DNA of 5,371 nt from Spirochaetes bacterium RIFOXYC1_FULL_54_7. Lineage in GTDB: Bacteria > Spirochaetota > Spirochaetia > Treponematales > UBA12059. The DNA lies in the NCBI GenBank assembly GCA_001830645.1, contig MIBM01000322.1, forward strand, positions 274 through 5,644, in the 5' to 3' direction. Shown in pieces: positions 1 to 5,233 of this stretch. Positions within the stretch are counted from its first letter, which is position 1. Each line of letters opens with the position of its first letter. Under the pieces are notes generated by a model that was not told the origin of the DNA, ran no database searches, and saw only the letters and a program-made list of their open reading frames with translations. The translations under genes were made by a program, and so were the position numbers.

Positions 1-329
1 AAGTAGATGGCCCGCAGCCTGAGTATCGCGAAGCCAAGGGCATAGGCCACCGCTCCGGCAAAAATGGCTGCAAAGGCTATGCTGAGCAGGGGATCCATGC
101 CGCCCCTCAGGACAGCCAATGCCGAAGCGTATGAACCGAGTCCGAACAGCCCCGCTATGCCGAAGGAAATCTGACCCGAGCGGAGAAGCATGTCCCAGCT
201 TATGGCAAGGGCCATGTAGGTCATGATGCTCCTGGCCACATTGAGTGGATAGGCTCCCAGGAAGGCGGGAAAGGCTATCACAACAGCGGCGAGGGCTGCC
301 ACCACCAGATATGATTTGTCGATTTTCAT
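1..329 (-). CDS. livM: LivM-type branched-chain amino acid ABC transporter permease, N-terminal part (gene runs off the left edge)
   Basis: This is the second inner-membrane permease of a branched-chain amino acid-type (HAAT family) ABC importer. Only the first 109 codons are in the window. The protein starts MKIDKSYLVV, has a first hydrophobic segment at about residues 7-25, and then carries the conserved LivM stretch around residues 40-65 (SGQISFGIAGLFGLGSY), matching the family pattern GxxSxGxxxFxxxGAY. A further hydrophobic segment covers about 80-102. The ATG overlaps the TGA of livH by 4 bp (ATGA), so translation is probably coupled. A G-run about 7 nt upstream, inside the end of livH, can serve as ribosome binding site. 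LivM proteins are usually around 300-350 residues, so about two thirds is missing, along with the expected livG and livF further left. The family is clear. The substrate is not: HAAT importers also carry urea, amides and carboxylates. Confidence 0.9.
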   Translation of the reverse strand, partial: MKIDKSYLVVAALAAVVIAFPAFLGAYPLNVARSIMTYMALAISWDMLLRSGQISFGIAGLFGLGSYASALAVLRGGMDPLLSIAFAAIFAGAVAYALGFAILRLRAIY

Positions 330-1249
330 GCCTTTTCCCCCCGGATCGAGCGTCCCAGAATGACCACGAGGATCAGGACGAAGAATACGATGTCAGACCA
401 GCCCCGGGTGGACCGGAAGGCCTTGAGGAAATTCTCGGAAATGCCAAGGAGTACACTGGCCCCAAGTATGCCTGGTATGTTGCCTATGCCGGCCATGGCC
501 ACCAGACAGAAACTCTTCATGGTAAAGGGGCTGCCCACAGCTGGGAAGATGGATGAGCGGGTTATGAACATGGCGCCCATCATGCCAACCATGCCGCTGG
601 CCAAGGCAAAGACAAAGCCGTAGGTCTTGTCCACGTCTATGCCGACGATGGCAGCACCATTGGGGTTCTGCCCGACCGCAAGGGCGGCCTTGCCCGCCGT
701 GGTCCTGGTCAGGAACAGCCTGAGACCCACAACCATCAGGACAGCCACAAGGACGAAAACGAAATTGAAGGTACCAAAGGTCAGTTCACCGATATCCATG
801 GACGCCGAGACATAGCCAAAGGACAGCTTGCGTGGCTGGGAGGTGAACATCAGGTTAACCACCTGGCTGAAGGCAATGGCAAGGCCAAAGGTCAGTATGA
901 GCTGGTTCAGTTCCGGGGCCTTAATGGCCTGACGTATGGTCAACTTGTAGATGATTAAACCGAAACCCGCGGTAACTACCGCTACCGGCACCATGGCGAC
1001 GAAAGGATCTATGCCCAGGGCCGAACAGACCATATAGGTCAGGTAGGCGGCCAGCATCATGAACTCCCCATGGGCGAGGTTGACGATATGGACAATGCCA
1101 AGTATCAGCCCCATGGGAATGGCTATGGAGGCGTACAGTCCAGCCGCCTGCAGTCCATAGATCAGTACAGTGGGCCGCCAGAAGAGTATCCCGACGAGCA
1201 CCACTGTAATCAGTCCGACGAGTATCGTCGTATTCCGTTTGTTCGCCAT
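326..1249 (-). CDS. livH: LivH-type branched-chain amino acid ABC transporter permease
   Basis: This 307-residue integral membrane protein has the usual length for LivH, the partner permease of LivM in a HAAT-family ABC importer. Hydrophobic segments are seen at about residues 8-24, 29-52, 62-78, 82-101, 115-134, 160-180, 211-230, 246-272 and 286-299. Family hallmarks include VNLAHGEF at 56-63 in the first conserved block, the cytoplasmic stretch around 182-206 (TTAGKAALAVGQNPNGAAIVGID type, seen in most LivH proteins), and GNIPGILGA at 256-264 followed by LGISENF, the coupling-loop region expected to contact the ATPase. The start is supported by AAAGG about 7 nt upstream of the ATG. The stop overlaps the livM start. 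livK lies 84 bp upstream with a strong hairpin in the gap, so the permeases are probably read from the livK transcript at a lower level. No truncation or odd residues were noticed. Confidence 0.95.
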   Translation of the reverse strand: MANKRNTTILVGLITVVLVGILFWRPTVLIYGLQAAGLYASIAIPMGLILGIVHIVNLAHGEFMMLAAYLTYMVCSALGIDPFVAMVPVAVVTAGFGLIIYKLTIRQAIKAPELNQLILTFGLAIAFSQVVNLMFTSQPRKLSFGYVSASMDIGELTFGTFNFVFVLVAVLMVVGLRLFLTRTTAGKAALAVGQNPNGAAIVGIDVDKTYGFVFALASGMVGMMGAMFITRSSIFPAVGSPFTMKSFCLVAMAGIGNIPGILGASVLLGISENFLKAFRSTRGWSDIVFFVLILVVILGRSIRGEKA

Positions 1250-1274
1250 CTGCTTACCTTTGGTTGGAAGTAAA

Positions 1275-1299
1275 CCGCCGGCCGCAGTGCGGCCGACGG
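1275..1299 (-). other. Strong RNA hairpin between livK and livH
   Basis: An 11-bp stem (arms 1275-1285 and 1289-1299) closes a 3-nt loop. All pairs are Watson-Crick except 1278/1296, which is a C/A mismatch on the plus strand but a G-U wobble in the minus-strand transcript. The structure therefore fits the liv mRNA better than its complement. Only a short UUUA follows, so it is not a convincing full terminator. In many binding-protein operons such a hairpin after the binding-protein gene protects the upstream mRNA or partly terminates transcription, giving more binding protein than permease. That role is inferred here. Confidence 0.75.
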
Positions 1300-1333
1300 C
1301 TCTGTAGTCAAGTATCCTGCACCGAGACTGGCA

Positions 1334-2626
1334 TTACCACGCAGGGAAAGGGTAGACGGGCTGGGCGGTAGCTGATTCGAAGGGCCAGATTACTTCCTGG
1401 CGACCCTTCTGCCATTGCAGGATCTTCTGGTTCCGGATGCCCTGGTTTGGTATGACCTTGGAAGGGCTGAAGGTAATGCTCTGGCCCAGGGGAGAAGCAT
1501 AGTTGGTAGCCTTCAGGGCAGTGATCAAAGCAGCAGTGTCGGTTGATCCGGCGCGCTTGACGGCATCGGCAAACACATAGACTGCCGAGTACGAGAGCGG
1601 GGCAAAGTAAGTGGCCGGTTCGACTTTGTACTTGGCTACGAAACCATCATAGAACTTCTTGCTCACCGGGCTGATATCATTGATGGAAGGAGCCCACATG
1701 CCGTACAGCATCACGTTGTTGGCCAGAGGAGACTTGCCGAAGTCGGCGGGCCATCCGGGAGGCGCTCCAAGATAGAGACCAGGGCTGAACTTCATGGCCT
1801 TGGACTGTTCCAGCAGGGGCAGGGCATCGGCATCGTAGCCAGCCCATAGGAACAGGTCAGGTCGGTACTGCTTGGCGGCTTCGAGCACCGCGGAATAATC
1901 ACCACCACCCTGGGCAGCACTCTTGAATGGTGCTCCGTCTATCTGGTAACGGCCATCGGCTCCGAAAAGGATCTTGGTCTGGTCAAAGGAAGCCTTGCCG
2001 AAGGCGCCTTCCTCATAAGCCAGGAAAAGCTTGACGAGCTTGATCGCCGGATACTTCTTCTGGATCTCGTCCCAGCCCTGGACATAGGACGCGCCTTGGT
2101 TGTAATCCCACGGATGCAGGTGGAAGTACCAGTTGGCATCGGCGCCAAGGGCATTCTCTACGGTGGAAGAAGCAGCACCGGTGGAGATAACCACCTTGCC
2201 GTACTTCTTCATGGTGGGAATCTGACCAAGGGCTACACCGGAGGCCATGCCGCCCATGAGTACATCGACATTGTCGACTGTCACAAGCTTCTCTATGGCC
2301 GCAGCGCCCTTGTCTGCCTTCAGTTCGTCGTCGATGACGATGAGCTCCAGCTTACGCCCGAGCAGGCCGCCGGCTGCGTTTATCTCGTCCACTGCCTGCT
2401 GGGCGGCCATGCTGCCCTGCTTGCCGGTGATGTCACCCAAAGGCCAGGTAGCGCCGATCTTGATTGGTGCAGCTGCGGGAGCTGCTGCGGGTGCAGCGGC
2501 GGGTGCCGCTGCGGGAGCCGCAGTAGCCGCAGGAGCCGCCGGAGTTCCGGTAGCTTCCTTCTGTCCGGCCGCAAATGCCGGGATGGCCAGGGCGATGATC
2601 ATGACAATAGCTAACGCCTTTTTCAT
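1334..2626 (-). CDS. livK: LivK-type periplasmic substrate-binding protein of the ABC importer
   Basis: This 430-residue protein captures substrate outside the inner membrane and delivers it to LivH/LivM. A signal peptide (MKK, hydrophobic core to about residue 16, then IPAFA-AGQKE) suggests signal peptidase I cleavage near residue 19. There is no lipobox cysteine, so the protein should be soluble unless anchored otherwise. Residues 28-54 form an Ala/Pro-rich linker of AAAP repeats. The type I binding fold (Peripla_BP_6) begins at 55 with IKIGATWPLGDITGKQG, then AVDEINAAGGLLGRKLELIVID, a pattern typical of LivK. STGAASS (148-154), YEEGAFG (204-210) and WAGYDAD (261-267) lie where ligand-binding loops are expected. 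The start at 2626 is chosen over one at 2704 because AAGGAGG sits 5 nt upstream and the signal peptide begins there. Substrate is unknown. Adjacency to ketoacyl synthases makes a carboxylate as plausible as an amino acid. Confidence 0.93.
   Translation of the reverse strand: MKKALAIVMIIALAIPAFAAGQKEATGTPAAPAATAAPAAAPAAAPAAAPAAAPIKIGATWPLGDITGKQGSMAAQQAVDEINAAGGLLGRKLELIVIDDELKADKGAAAIEKLVTVDNVDVLMGGMASGVALGQIPTMKKYGKVVISTGAASSTVENALGADANWYFHLHPWDYNQGASYVQGWDEIQKKYPAIKLVKLFLAYEEGAFGKASFDQTKILFGADGRYQIDGAPFKSAAQGGGDYSAVLEAAKQYRPDLFLWAGYDADALPLLEQSKAMKFSPGLYLGAPPGWPADFGKSPLANNVMLYGMWAPSINDISPVSKKFYDGFVAKYKVEPATYFAPLSYSAVYVFADAVKRAGSTDTAALITALKATNYASPLGQSITFSPSKVIPNQGIRNQKILQWQKGRQEVIWPFESATAQPVYPFPAW
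2465..2545 (-). repeat. Ala/Pro-rich linker repeat inside livK (degenerate 12-bp units)
   Basis: Residues 28-54 of the binding protein are almost only alanine and proline. From residue 36 on they form nearly regular AAAP units, each encoded by 12 bp with varying synonymous codons. The varied codons suggest an old or selected repeat rather than a very recent slippage expansion. It probably acts as a flexible spacer between the export signal and the folded domain. Confidence 0.8.
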
Positions 2627-2631
2627 TTCTG

Positions 2632-2638
2632 CCTCCTT
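2632..2638 (-). promoter_or_regulatory. Ribosome binding site of livK
   Basis: AAGGAGG on the minus strand, 5 nt before the ATG at 2626, is a near-perfect Shine-Dalgarno sequence. It decides the livK start against the longer reading frame beginning at 2704, which would put 26 charged, non-signal residues in front of the signal peptide. Confidence 0.93.
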
Positions 2639-2646
2639 GAACCTGA

Positions 2647-2664
2647 CGGGCGTCCATGCGCCCG
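2647..2664 (-). other. GC-rich hairpin in the livK leader
   Basis: Six-bp arms CGGGCG/CGCCCG (2647-2652 and 2659-2664) enclose a 6-nt loop, ending 8 nt before the livK Shine-Dalgarno on the transcript. No T-run follows on the minus strand, so it is not a terminator. It could influence access to the ribosome binding site or protect the 5' end of the mRNA. Confidence 0.5.
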
Positions 2665-2680
2665 CTACTCTATCAGGCCG

Positions 2681-2704
2681 TTGAAGAAGCTCGTCGCTTT
2701 TCAA
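2681..2704 (-). other. Inverted repeat in the livK leader
   Basis: On the minus strand TTGAAAAGC, a 5-nt loop, then GCTTCTTCAA pair with a single bulged base, forming a 9-bp stem. The element lies 55-78 nt upstream of the livK start, in the 179-bp gap after the ketoacyl synthase stop. It could be an RNA hairpin, or a protein-binding site of the form TTGAA-N14-TTCAA. No clear sigma-70 promoter for livK was found around it, so livK may be read from the upstream gene or from a weak promoter. Confidence 0.45.
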
Positions 2705-2805
2705 ACAGCCTGCTATACGTCTGGACGACCCCCTTGGGGAGGCCTGCCCGAAGTACCATCATCAAATCCTGACCGGCACGGATCAGACCCGGCTAGAATC
2801 GGATC

Positions 2806-3822
2806 CTACCCGGCAAAGGGTCCCCATTGGACCACCGTAGCCGCCCAGACAAAGCCCAGACCGGCACCGACAAGCACGATGTTGTCGCCACCGGCTATCT
2901 TGCCTGCCTCTAGCCCAAGCCGCATGGAAATCAGCTGGTCGTTCTGTCCCACATGTCCATATTCATCAAGGTAGCTGGTTTTTGAATCATCCAGACCCAG
3001 TTCGGCCAAAATGGCATCATGGGCGCTCTTCTTGAAGTGCAGCACTGCCAGATAGTCTATGTCCAGCCGGCCAAGGCCACCGGAGAGGGTCAGAGCCTTG
3101 TCTATCACCGCATAGAAGTTGGGAAGGGTCTTCCCGCCGAGCCGGGCCTTGAAGGACGCTTCATCGGGTACCATGAAGTGGGCCTTGGCCAGGTCACCTT
3201 CCGCGGGGGGCCAGGCCTGGCTGCCTAGCACCGGCACCACACAATCCAGGCTCAGGGAGCCGTCGCCCTTGAAGGCCGAACCAAGTACGGCATTCCGGCC
3301 AAGGTTCTTCCTGAGCACGCAGGCCGCCCCACCCGAACCTATGTCCATCATGAACCGCGTGCTGGGCTCGGACAGGTCTATGAGATCATTGTTGCGGTAC
3401 CCTGACACAAGGAGGACGGTATCCAGATCCTCCCTGGCCAGCATCATGCTTTTAGCTACATCGAGGGCGGCCATCATGGAGCCGCACATGGCCTCCATGT
3501 CAAAACTCCAGGCATTCTTGGCACCTAGAACATCGGCTACCCGGAGTCCAGCCAGCCAGCAGAGGTAATCCTTGTGCTGGGCACCGCACCAGATGACCAG
3601 ATCCACCTCAGTGGCCTCTATCCCGGCATCGGTCAAGGCCAGCCTGGCAGCCTTGATGCCCATCACGGCGGTGGTATCATCCGGCCCGGCTACGGCCTTA
3701 CTCCGCACACCGAACTTGAGGGCTATCACGTCTTCGGGAATCCCGGTGGCCAGCGCAAGATCCGCGGCACTCATTTTCTTTTCCGGGGTGTACACACCGA
3801 AGCCGGCGATACCGACATGCAT
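2806..3822 (-). CDS. 3-oxoacyl-ACP synthase III-like (FabH-like) condensing enzyme with non-canonical active site
   Basis: This 338-residue cytoplasmic protein has the thiolase-like ketoacyl synthase III fold and about the family's usual length. It should join an acyl thioester to another unit by Claisen condensation or transfer an acyl group. The N-terminus (GIAGFGVYTPEKKMSAADLA) is the usual KAS III opening. Cys113 in MEAMCGSMMAAL is the expected nucleophile. The segment RFMMDIGSGGAACVL (156-170) matches the conserved glycine-rich core. His262 in LAVLHFKKSAHD lines up with the catalytic His, although the usual HQAN is absent. YGHVGQND (288-295) replaces YGNTS, so the catalytic Asn position holds His290. 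The C-terminus (VLVGAGLGFVWAATVVQW) is typical. The start at 3822 is preferred over 3861 because GGAGG lies 6 nt upstream and the fold begins there. It is divergent from the double TetR gene and 179 bp upstream of livK. The product is not predictable. Confidence 0.88.
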   Translation of the reverse strand: MHVGIAGFGVYTPEKKMSAADLALATGIPEDVIALKFGVRSKAVAGPDDTTAVMGIKAARLALTDAGIEATEVDLVIWCGAQHKDYLCWLAGLRVADVLGAKNAWSFDMEAMCGSMMAALDVAKSMMLAREDLDTVLLVSGYRNNDLIDLSEPSTRFMMDIGSGGAACVLRKNLGRNAVLGSAFKGDGSLSLDCVVPVLGSQAWPPAEGDLAKAHFMVPDEASFKARLGGKTLPNFYAVIDKALTLSGGLGRLDIDYLAVLHFKKSAHDAILAELGLDDSKTSYLDEYGHVGQNDQLISMRLGLEAGKIAGGDNIVLVGAGLGFVWAATVVQWGPFAG

Positions 3823-3828
3823 CAGATT

Positions 3829-3833
3829 CCTCC
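3829..3833 (-). promoter_or_regulatory. Ribosome binding site of the minus-strand ketoacyl synthase
   Basis: GGAGG on the minus strand, 6 nt before the ATG at 3822, selects this start. The alternative ATG at 3861 would add 13 residues (MLRDDSHINWRNL) not expected in the KAS III fold, and would overlap the predicted promoter. Confidence 0.9.
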
Positions 3834-3844
3834 AGTTAATATGC

Positions 3845-3860
3845 GAATCATCTCTCAACA
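3845..3860. repeat. Direct repeat copy 1 (candidate operator) near the ketoacyl synthase promoter
   Basis: GAATCATCTCTCAACA here matches GAATCGTCTCTCACCA at 3995-4010 in 14 of 16 positions, same orientation, exactly 150 bp apart. This copy lies just after the predicted -10 box of the minus-strand gene, around its transcription start. Its position fits an operator for the divergently encoded double TetR regulator (inference). Confidence 0.6.
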
Positions 3861-3862
3861 TA

Positions 3863-3891
3863 GGTATCTAGGTATATTGGCTTTTTGTCAA
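3863..3891 (-). promoter_or_regulatory. Candidate promoter of the minus-strand ketoacyl synthase gene
   Basis: A perfect TTGACA -35 box lies on the minus strand at 3891-3886. With 17-bp spacing the -10 position holds GATACC (3868-3863), which is weak (3 of 6 to TATAAT). The -10 region also contains a TAGGTAT direct repeat. A consensus -35 with a poor -10 would fit a promoter needing help or subject to control. Transcription would start near 3856, leaving a leader of about 34 nt. Confidence 0.5.
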
Positions 3892-3951
3892 GGAAAAAAT
3901 GAAATGAAATCCATATAAAACCGAGTAGTGATACAAAGAGTCAGATTTATC

Positions 3952-3980
3952 TTGCATCGGTTCATAAATCCTTCTATAAT
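3952..3980 (+). promoter_or_regulatory. Sigma-70-type promoter of the double TetR gene
   Basis: TTGCAT (3952-3957), a 17-bp spacer and a perfect TATAAT (3975-3980) precede the regulator gene. The predicted start is near 3987, giving a leader of about 34 nt. A TTCATGAA palindrome (3980-3987) covers the start point, and the second direct-repeat copy (3995-4010) lies just downstream, so binding there could block transcription and give autoregulation. Confidence 0.7.
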
Positions 3981-3994
3981 TCATGAAGAGAAGT

Positions 3995-4010
3995 GAATCG
4001 TCTCTCACCA
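3995..4010. repeat. Direct repeat copy 2 (candidate operator) in the double TetR leader
   Basis: This is the second copy of the 16-bp repeat (partner at 3845-3860), 14 bp after the TATAAT box and touching the AAGGA ribosome binding site of the regulator gene (4010-4014). Its outer ends GTGA (3993-3996) and TCAC (4005-4008) are inverted, but the core is not palindromic and copy 1 does not share this symmetry. The site is thus essentially asymmetric. Confidence 0.6.
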
Positions 4011-4014
4011 AGGA
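4010..4014 (+). promoter_or_regulatory. Ribosome binding site of the double TetR gene
   Basis: AAGGA with 6 nt to the ATG at 4021. Together with the promoter position it supports this start, although the first 20 or so residues are acidic and outside the TetR fold. Confidence 0.75.
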
Positions 4015-4020
4015 AATCCT

Positions 4021-5217
4021 ATGGATACACTCTATACAGACAGTGAAGACACCTTGATTGCAGAAACTGACGAACCGGATACTGCCTCCAGGCTGGAAGC
4101 CAGCGCGATACGCCTCTTCTCGGAGCGTTGGTACTCATCGGTATCCGTAGCCGAGATATGCCGGGGTGCCGATCTGTCCAATGGGATATTCTATCGATAT
4201 TACGACAACAAGGAAGCCATAGTCCGCCGCATCCTTGAAGACACCATCCTGCGGATAGAACAGGCCCTGACGGCCATGACAGGCGAAACCCTGCGGGAAC
4301 GGATCGCCAGCATGACCAGGATACTGGTACGTTTTGCCAGGGAGCACCGAGACCTGGTCACGGTGTTCAGGGAAGGCCAGTACCGTTTCTTCGAATACGA
4401 GCGCAGGCTCACCGAATTGTACCGTCGCACCCTTGGGAGGGTGCTGGGACGGAACACCAGCATTGCCGACTACCTGTTTGCCGTCGGCGGCATACGCTTC
4501 GCTGCCGTCAGGGCAGCCTTGCACAACTCAGCCATATCCGAGGATGCATTGATAGACATCATCCTTAACGGGATATTCAAGGGAAACAACTGGGCTGGGG
4601 ACAAGGTCTTCAATCTAACCGTCACACCAAGCCCCATAAACCTGAACGAAGGCAGCAGGGAACGTCTGCTCAGGGCAGGCAAACGGCTCTTCGGCGAAAA
4701 AGGCTTCCACGAGGTGAACATCCATGAGATCACCGATGCCGCCGGGCTGTCGGTCGGAGCCTTCTACCGGCACTTCATCGGCAAGGAGACCTTCTTCGAG
4801 GAGCTCATAGAGTCCGCAGGACGGGAGGTGAGGCATTTCATAACCGCCAACCTGTCGCCCGGCCTGAACCGCCTGGAACGCGAAATGCAGGGCATCTTCC
4901 TGTTTGGCGTGTTCCTGTCCCTGGACCGCTGGTGCTACAACATTGTACGCGAAGGCGAGTTCGTGGCTCCAGCCAAGGTCCGCGAATACTATGCGGCCTT
5001 CGAGAAGGGCTACCGCAAGGTTGGCGACGAAGCCATGGACACCAGCAACATCGAAACCGATCCCCTGTACCGCGACACCGCAATAGAGTTCATGCTCGGC
5101 ATTTCCCATTATTACGGCATAGAGCTCACCTTCGACGATTCCCCGCACAACGCCAAAGCCATCGTCGAAACCATAGGAAACTACCTGTCTGCAGGCATAG
5201 GGCAGGGCAGACAGTAA
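4021..5217 (+). CDS. Tandem (double) TetR-family transcriptional regulator, two complete TetR units in one chain
   Basis: TetR regulators are normally homodimers of about 200 residues. This 398-residue protein holds two units in series. After an acidic N-terminus (1-20), the first DNA-binding domain spans about 22-72 with recognition helix LSNGIFYRYYDNKEA. The second spans about 212-262 with LSVGAFYRHFIGKET. The two align without gaps at an offset of 191, with 15 of 34 residues identical over 32-65. The ligand domains also match: FREGQY (116-121) and VREGEF (309-314) occupy equivalent places, so the whole unit is duplicated, not only the helix-turn-helix. A linker of about 190-211 joins them. 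The protein could fold as a single-chain pseudo-dimer or pair with a second copy. The gene diverges from one ketoacyl synthase gene and precedes another by 16 bp, suggesting control of both, perhaps in response to acyl thioesters as known for TetR proteins of lipid metabolism (inference). Confidence 0.92.
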   Translation: MDTLYTDSEDTLIAETDEPDTASRLEASAIRLFSERWYSSVSVAEICRGADLSNGIFYRYYDNKEAIVRRILEDTILRIEQALTAMTGETLRERIASMTRILVRFAREHRDLVTVFREGQYRFFEYERRLTELYRRTLGRVLGRNTSIADYLFAVGGIRFAAVRAALHNSAISEDALIDIILNGIFKGNNWAGDKVFNLTVTPSPINLNEGSRERLLRAGKRLFGEKGFHEVNIHEITDAAGLSVGAFYRHFIGKETFFEELIESAGREVRHFITANLSPGLNRLEREMQGIFLFGVFLSLDRWCYNIVREGEFVAPAKVREYYAAFEKGYRKVGDEAMDTSNIETDPLYRDTAIEFMLGISHYYGIELTFDDSPHNAKAIVETIGNYLSAGIGQGRQ

Positions 5218-5221
5218 TACC

Positions 5222-5226
5222 GGAGG
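5222..5226 (+). promoter_or_regulatory. Ribosome binding site of the second ketoacyl synthase gene
   Basis: GGAGG, 7 nt before the ATG at 5234 and 4 bp after the regulator's stop codon, supports both the start choice and co-transcription with the regulator. Confidence 0.85.
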
Positions 5227-5233
5227 CAGTACC

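Noticed and set aside
2096..2684. Plus-strand open frames antisense to the start of livK, rich in Ala, Gly, Cys and Ser
   Set aside because: They arise from the complement of the GC-rich Ala/Pro repeat and have no domain or upstream signal of their own.
2627..2704. N-terminal extension of the binding protein by 26 residues (start at 2704)
   Set aside because: The extension is polar and would bury the signal peptide. A strong AAGGAGG sits right before the internal ATG at 2626.
2729..2739. CCCCTTGGGG palindrome as a terminator after the ketoacyl synthase
   Set aside because: The loop would be only 2 nt and no T-run follows on either strand, so a rho-independent terminator is not supported.
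2781..2806. GGATC/GATCC inverted repeat beside the ketoacyl synthase stop codon
   Set aside because: The arms are only 5 bp with a 17-nt loop and no T-run, which could easily arise by chance.
3119..3568. Plus-strand open frame of 149 codons inside the ketoacyl synthase
   Set aside because: It is antisense to a well-conserved KAS III-like gene, its composition is Arg/Ser/Pro-rich as in shadow frames, and it has no ribosome binding site.
3823..3861. N-terminal extension of the ketoacyl synthase by 13 residues (start at 3861)
   Set aside because: No Shine-Dalgarno fits it, it overlaps the predicted promoter and repeat, and the KAS III fold starts at the ATG at 3822, which has GGAGG upstream.
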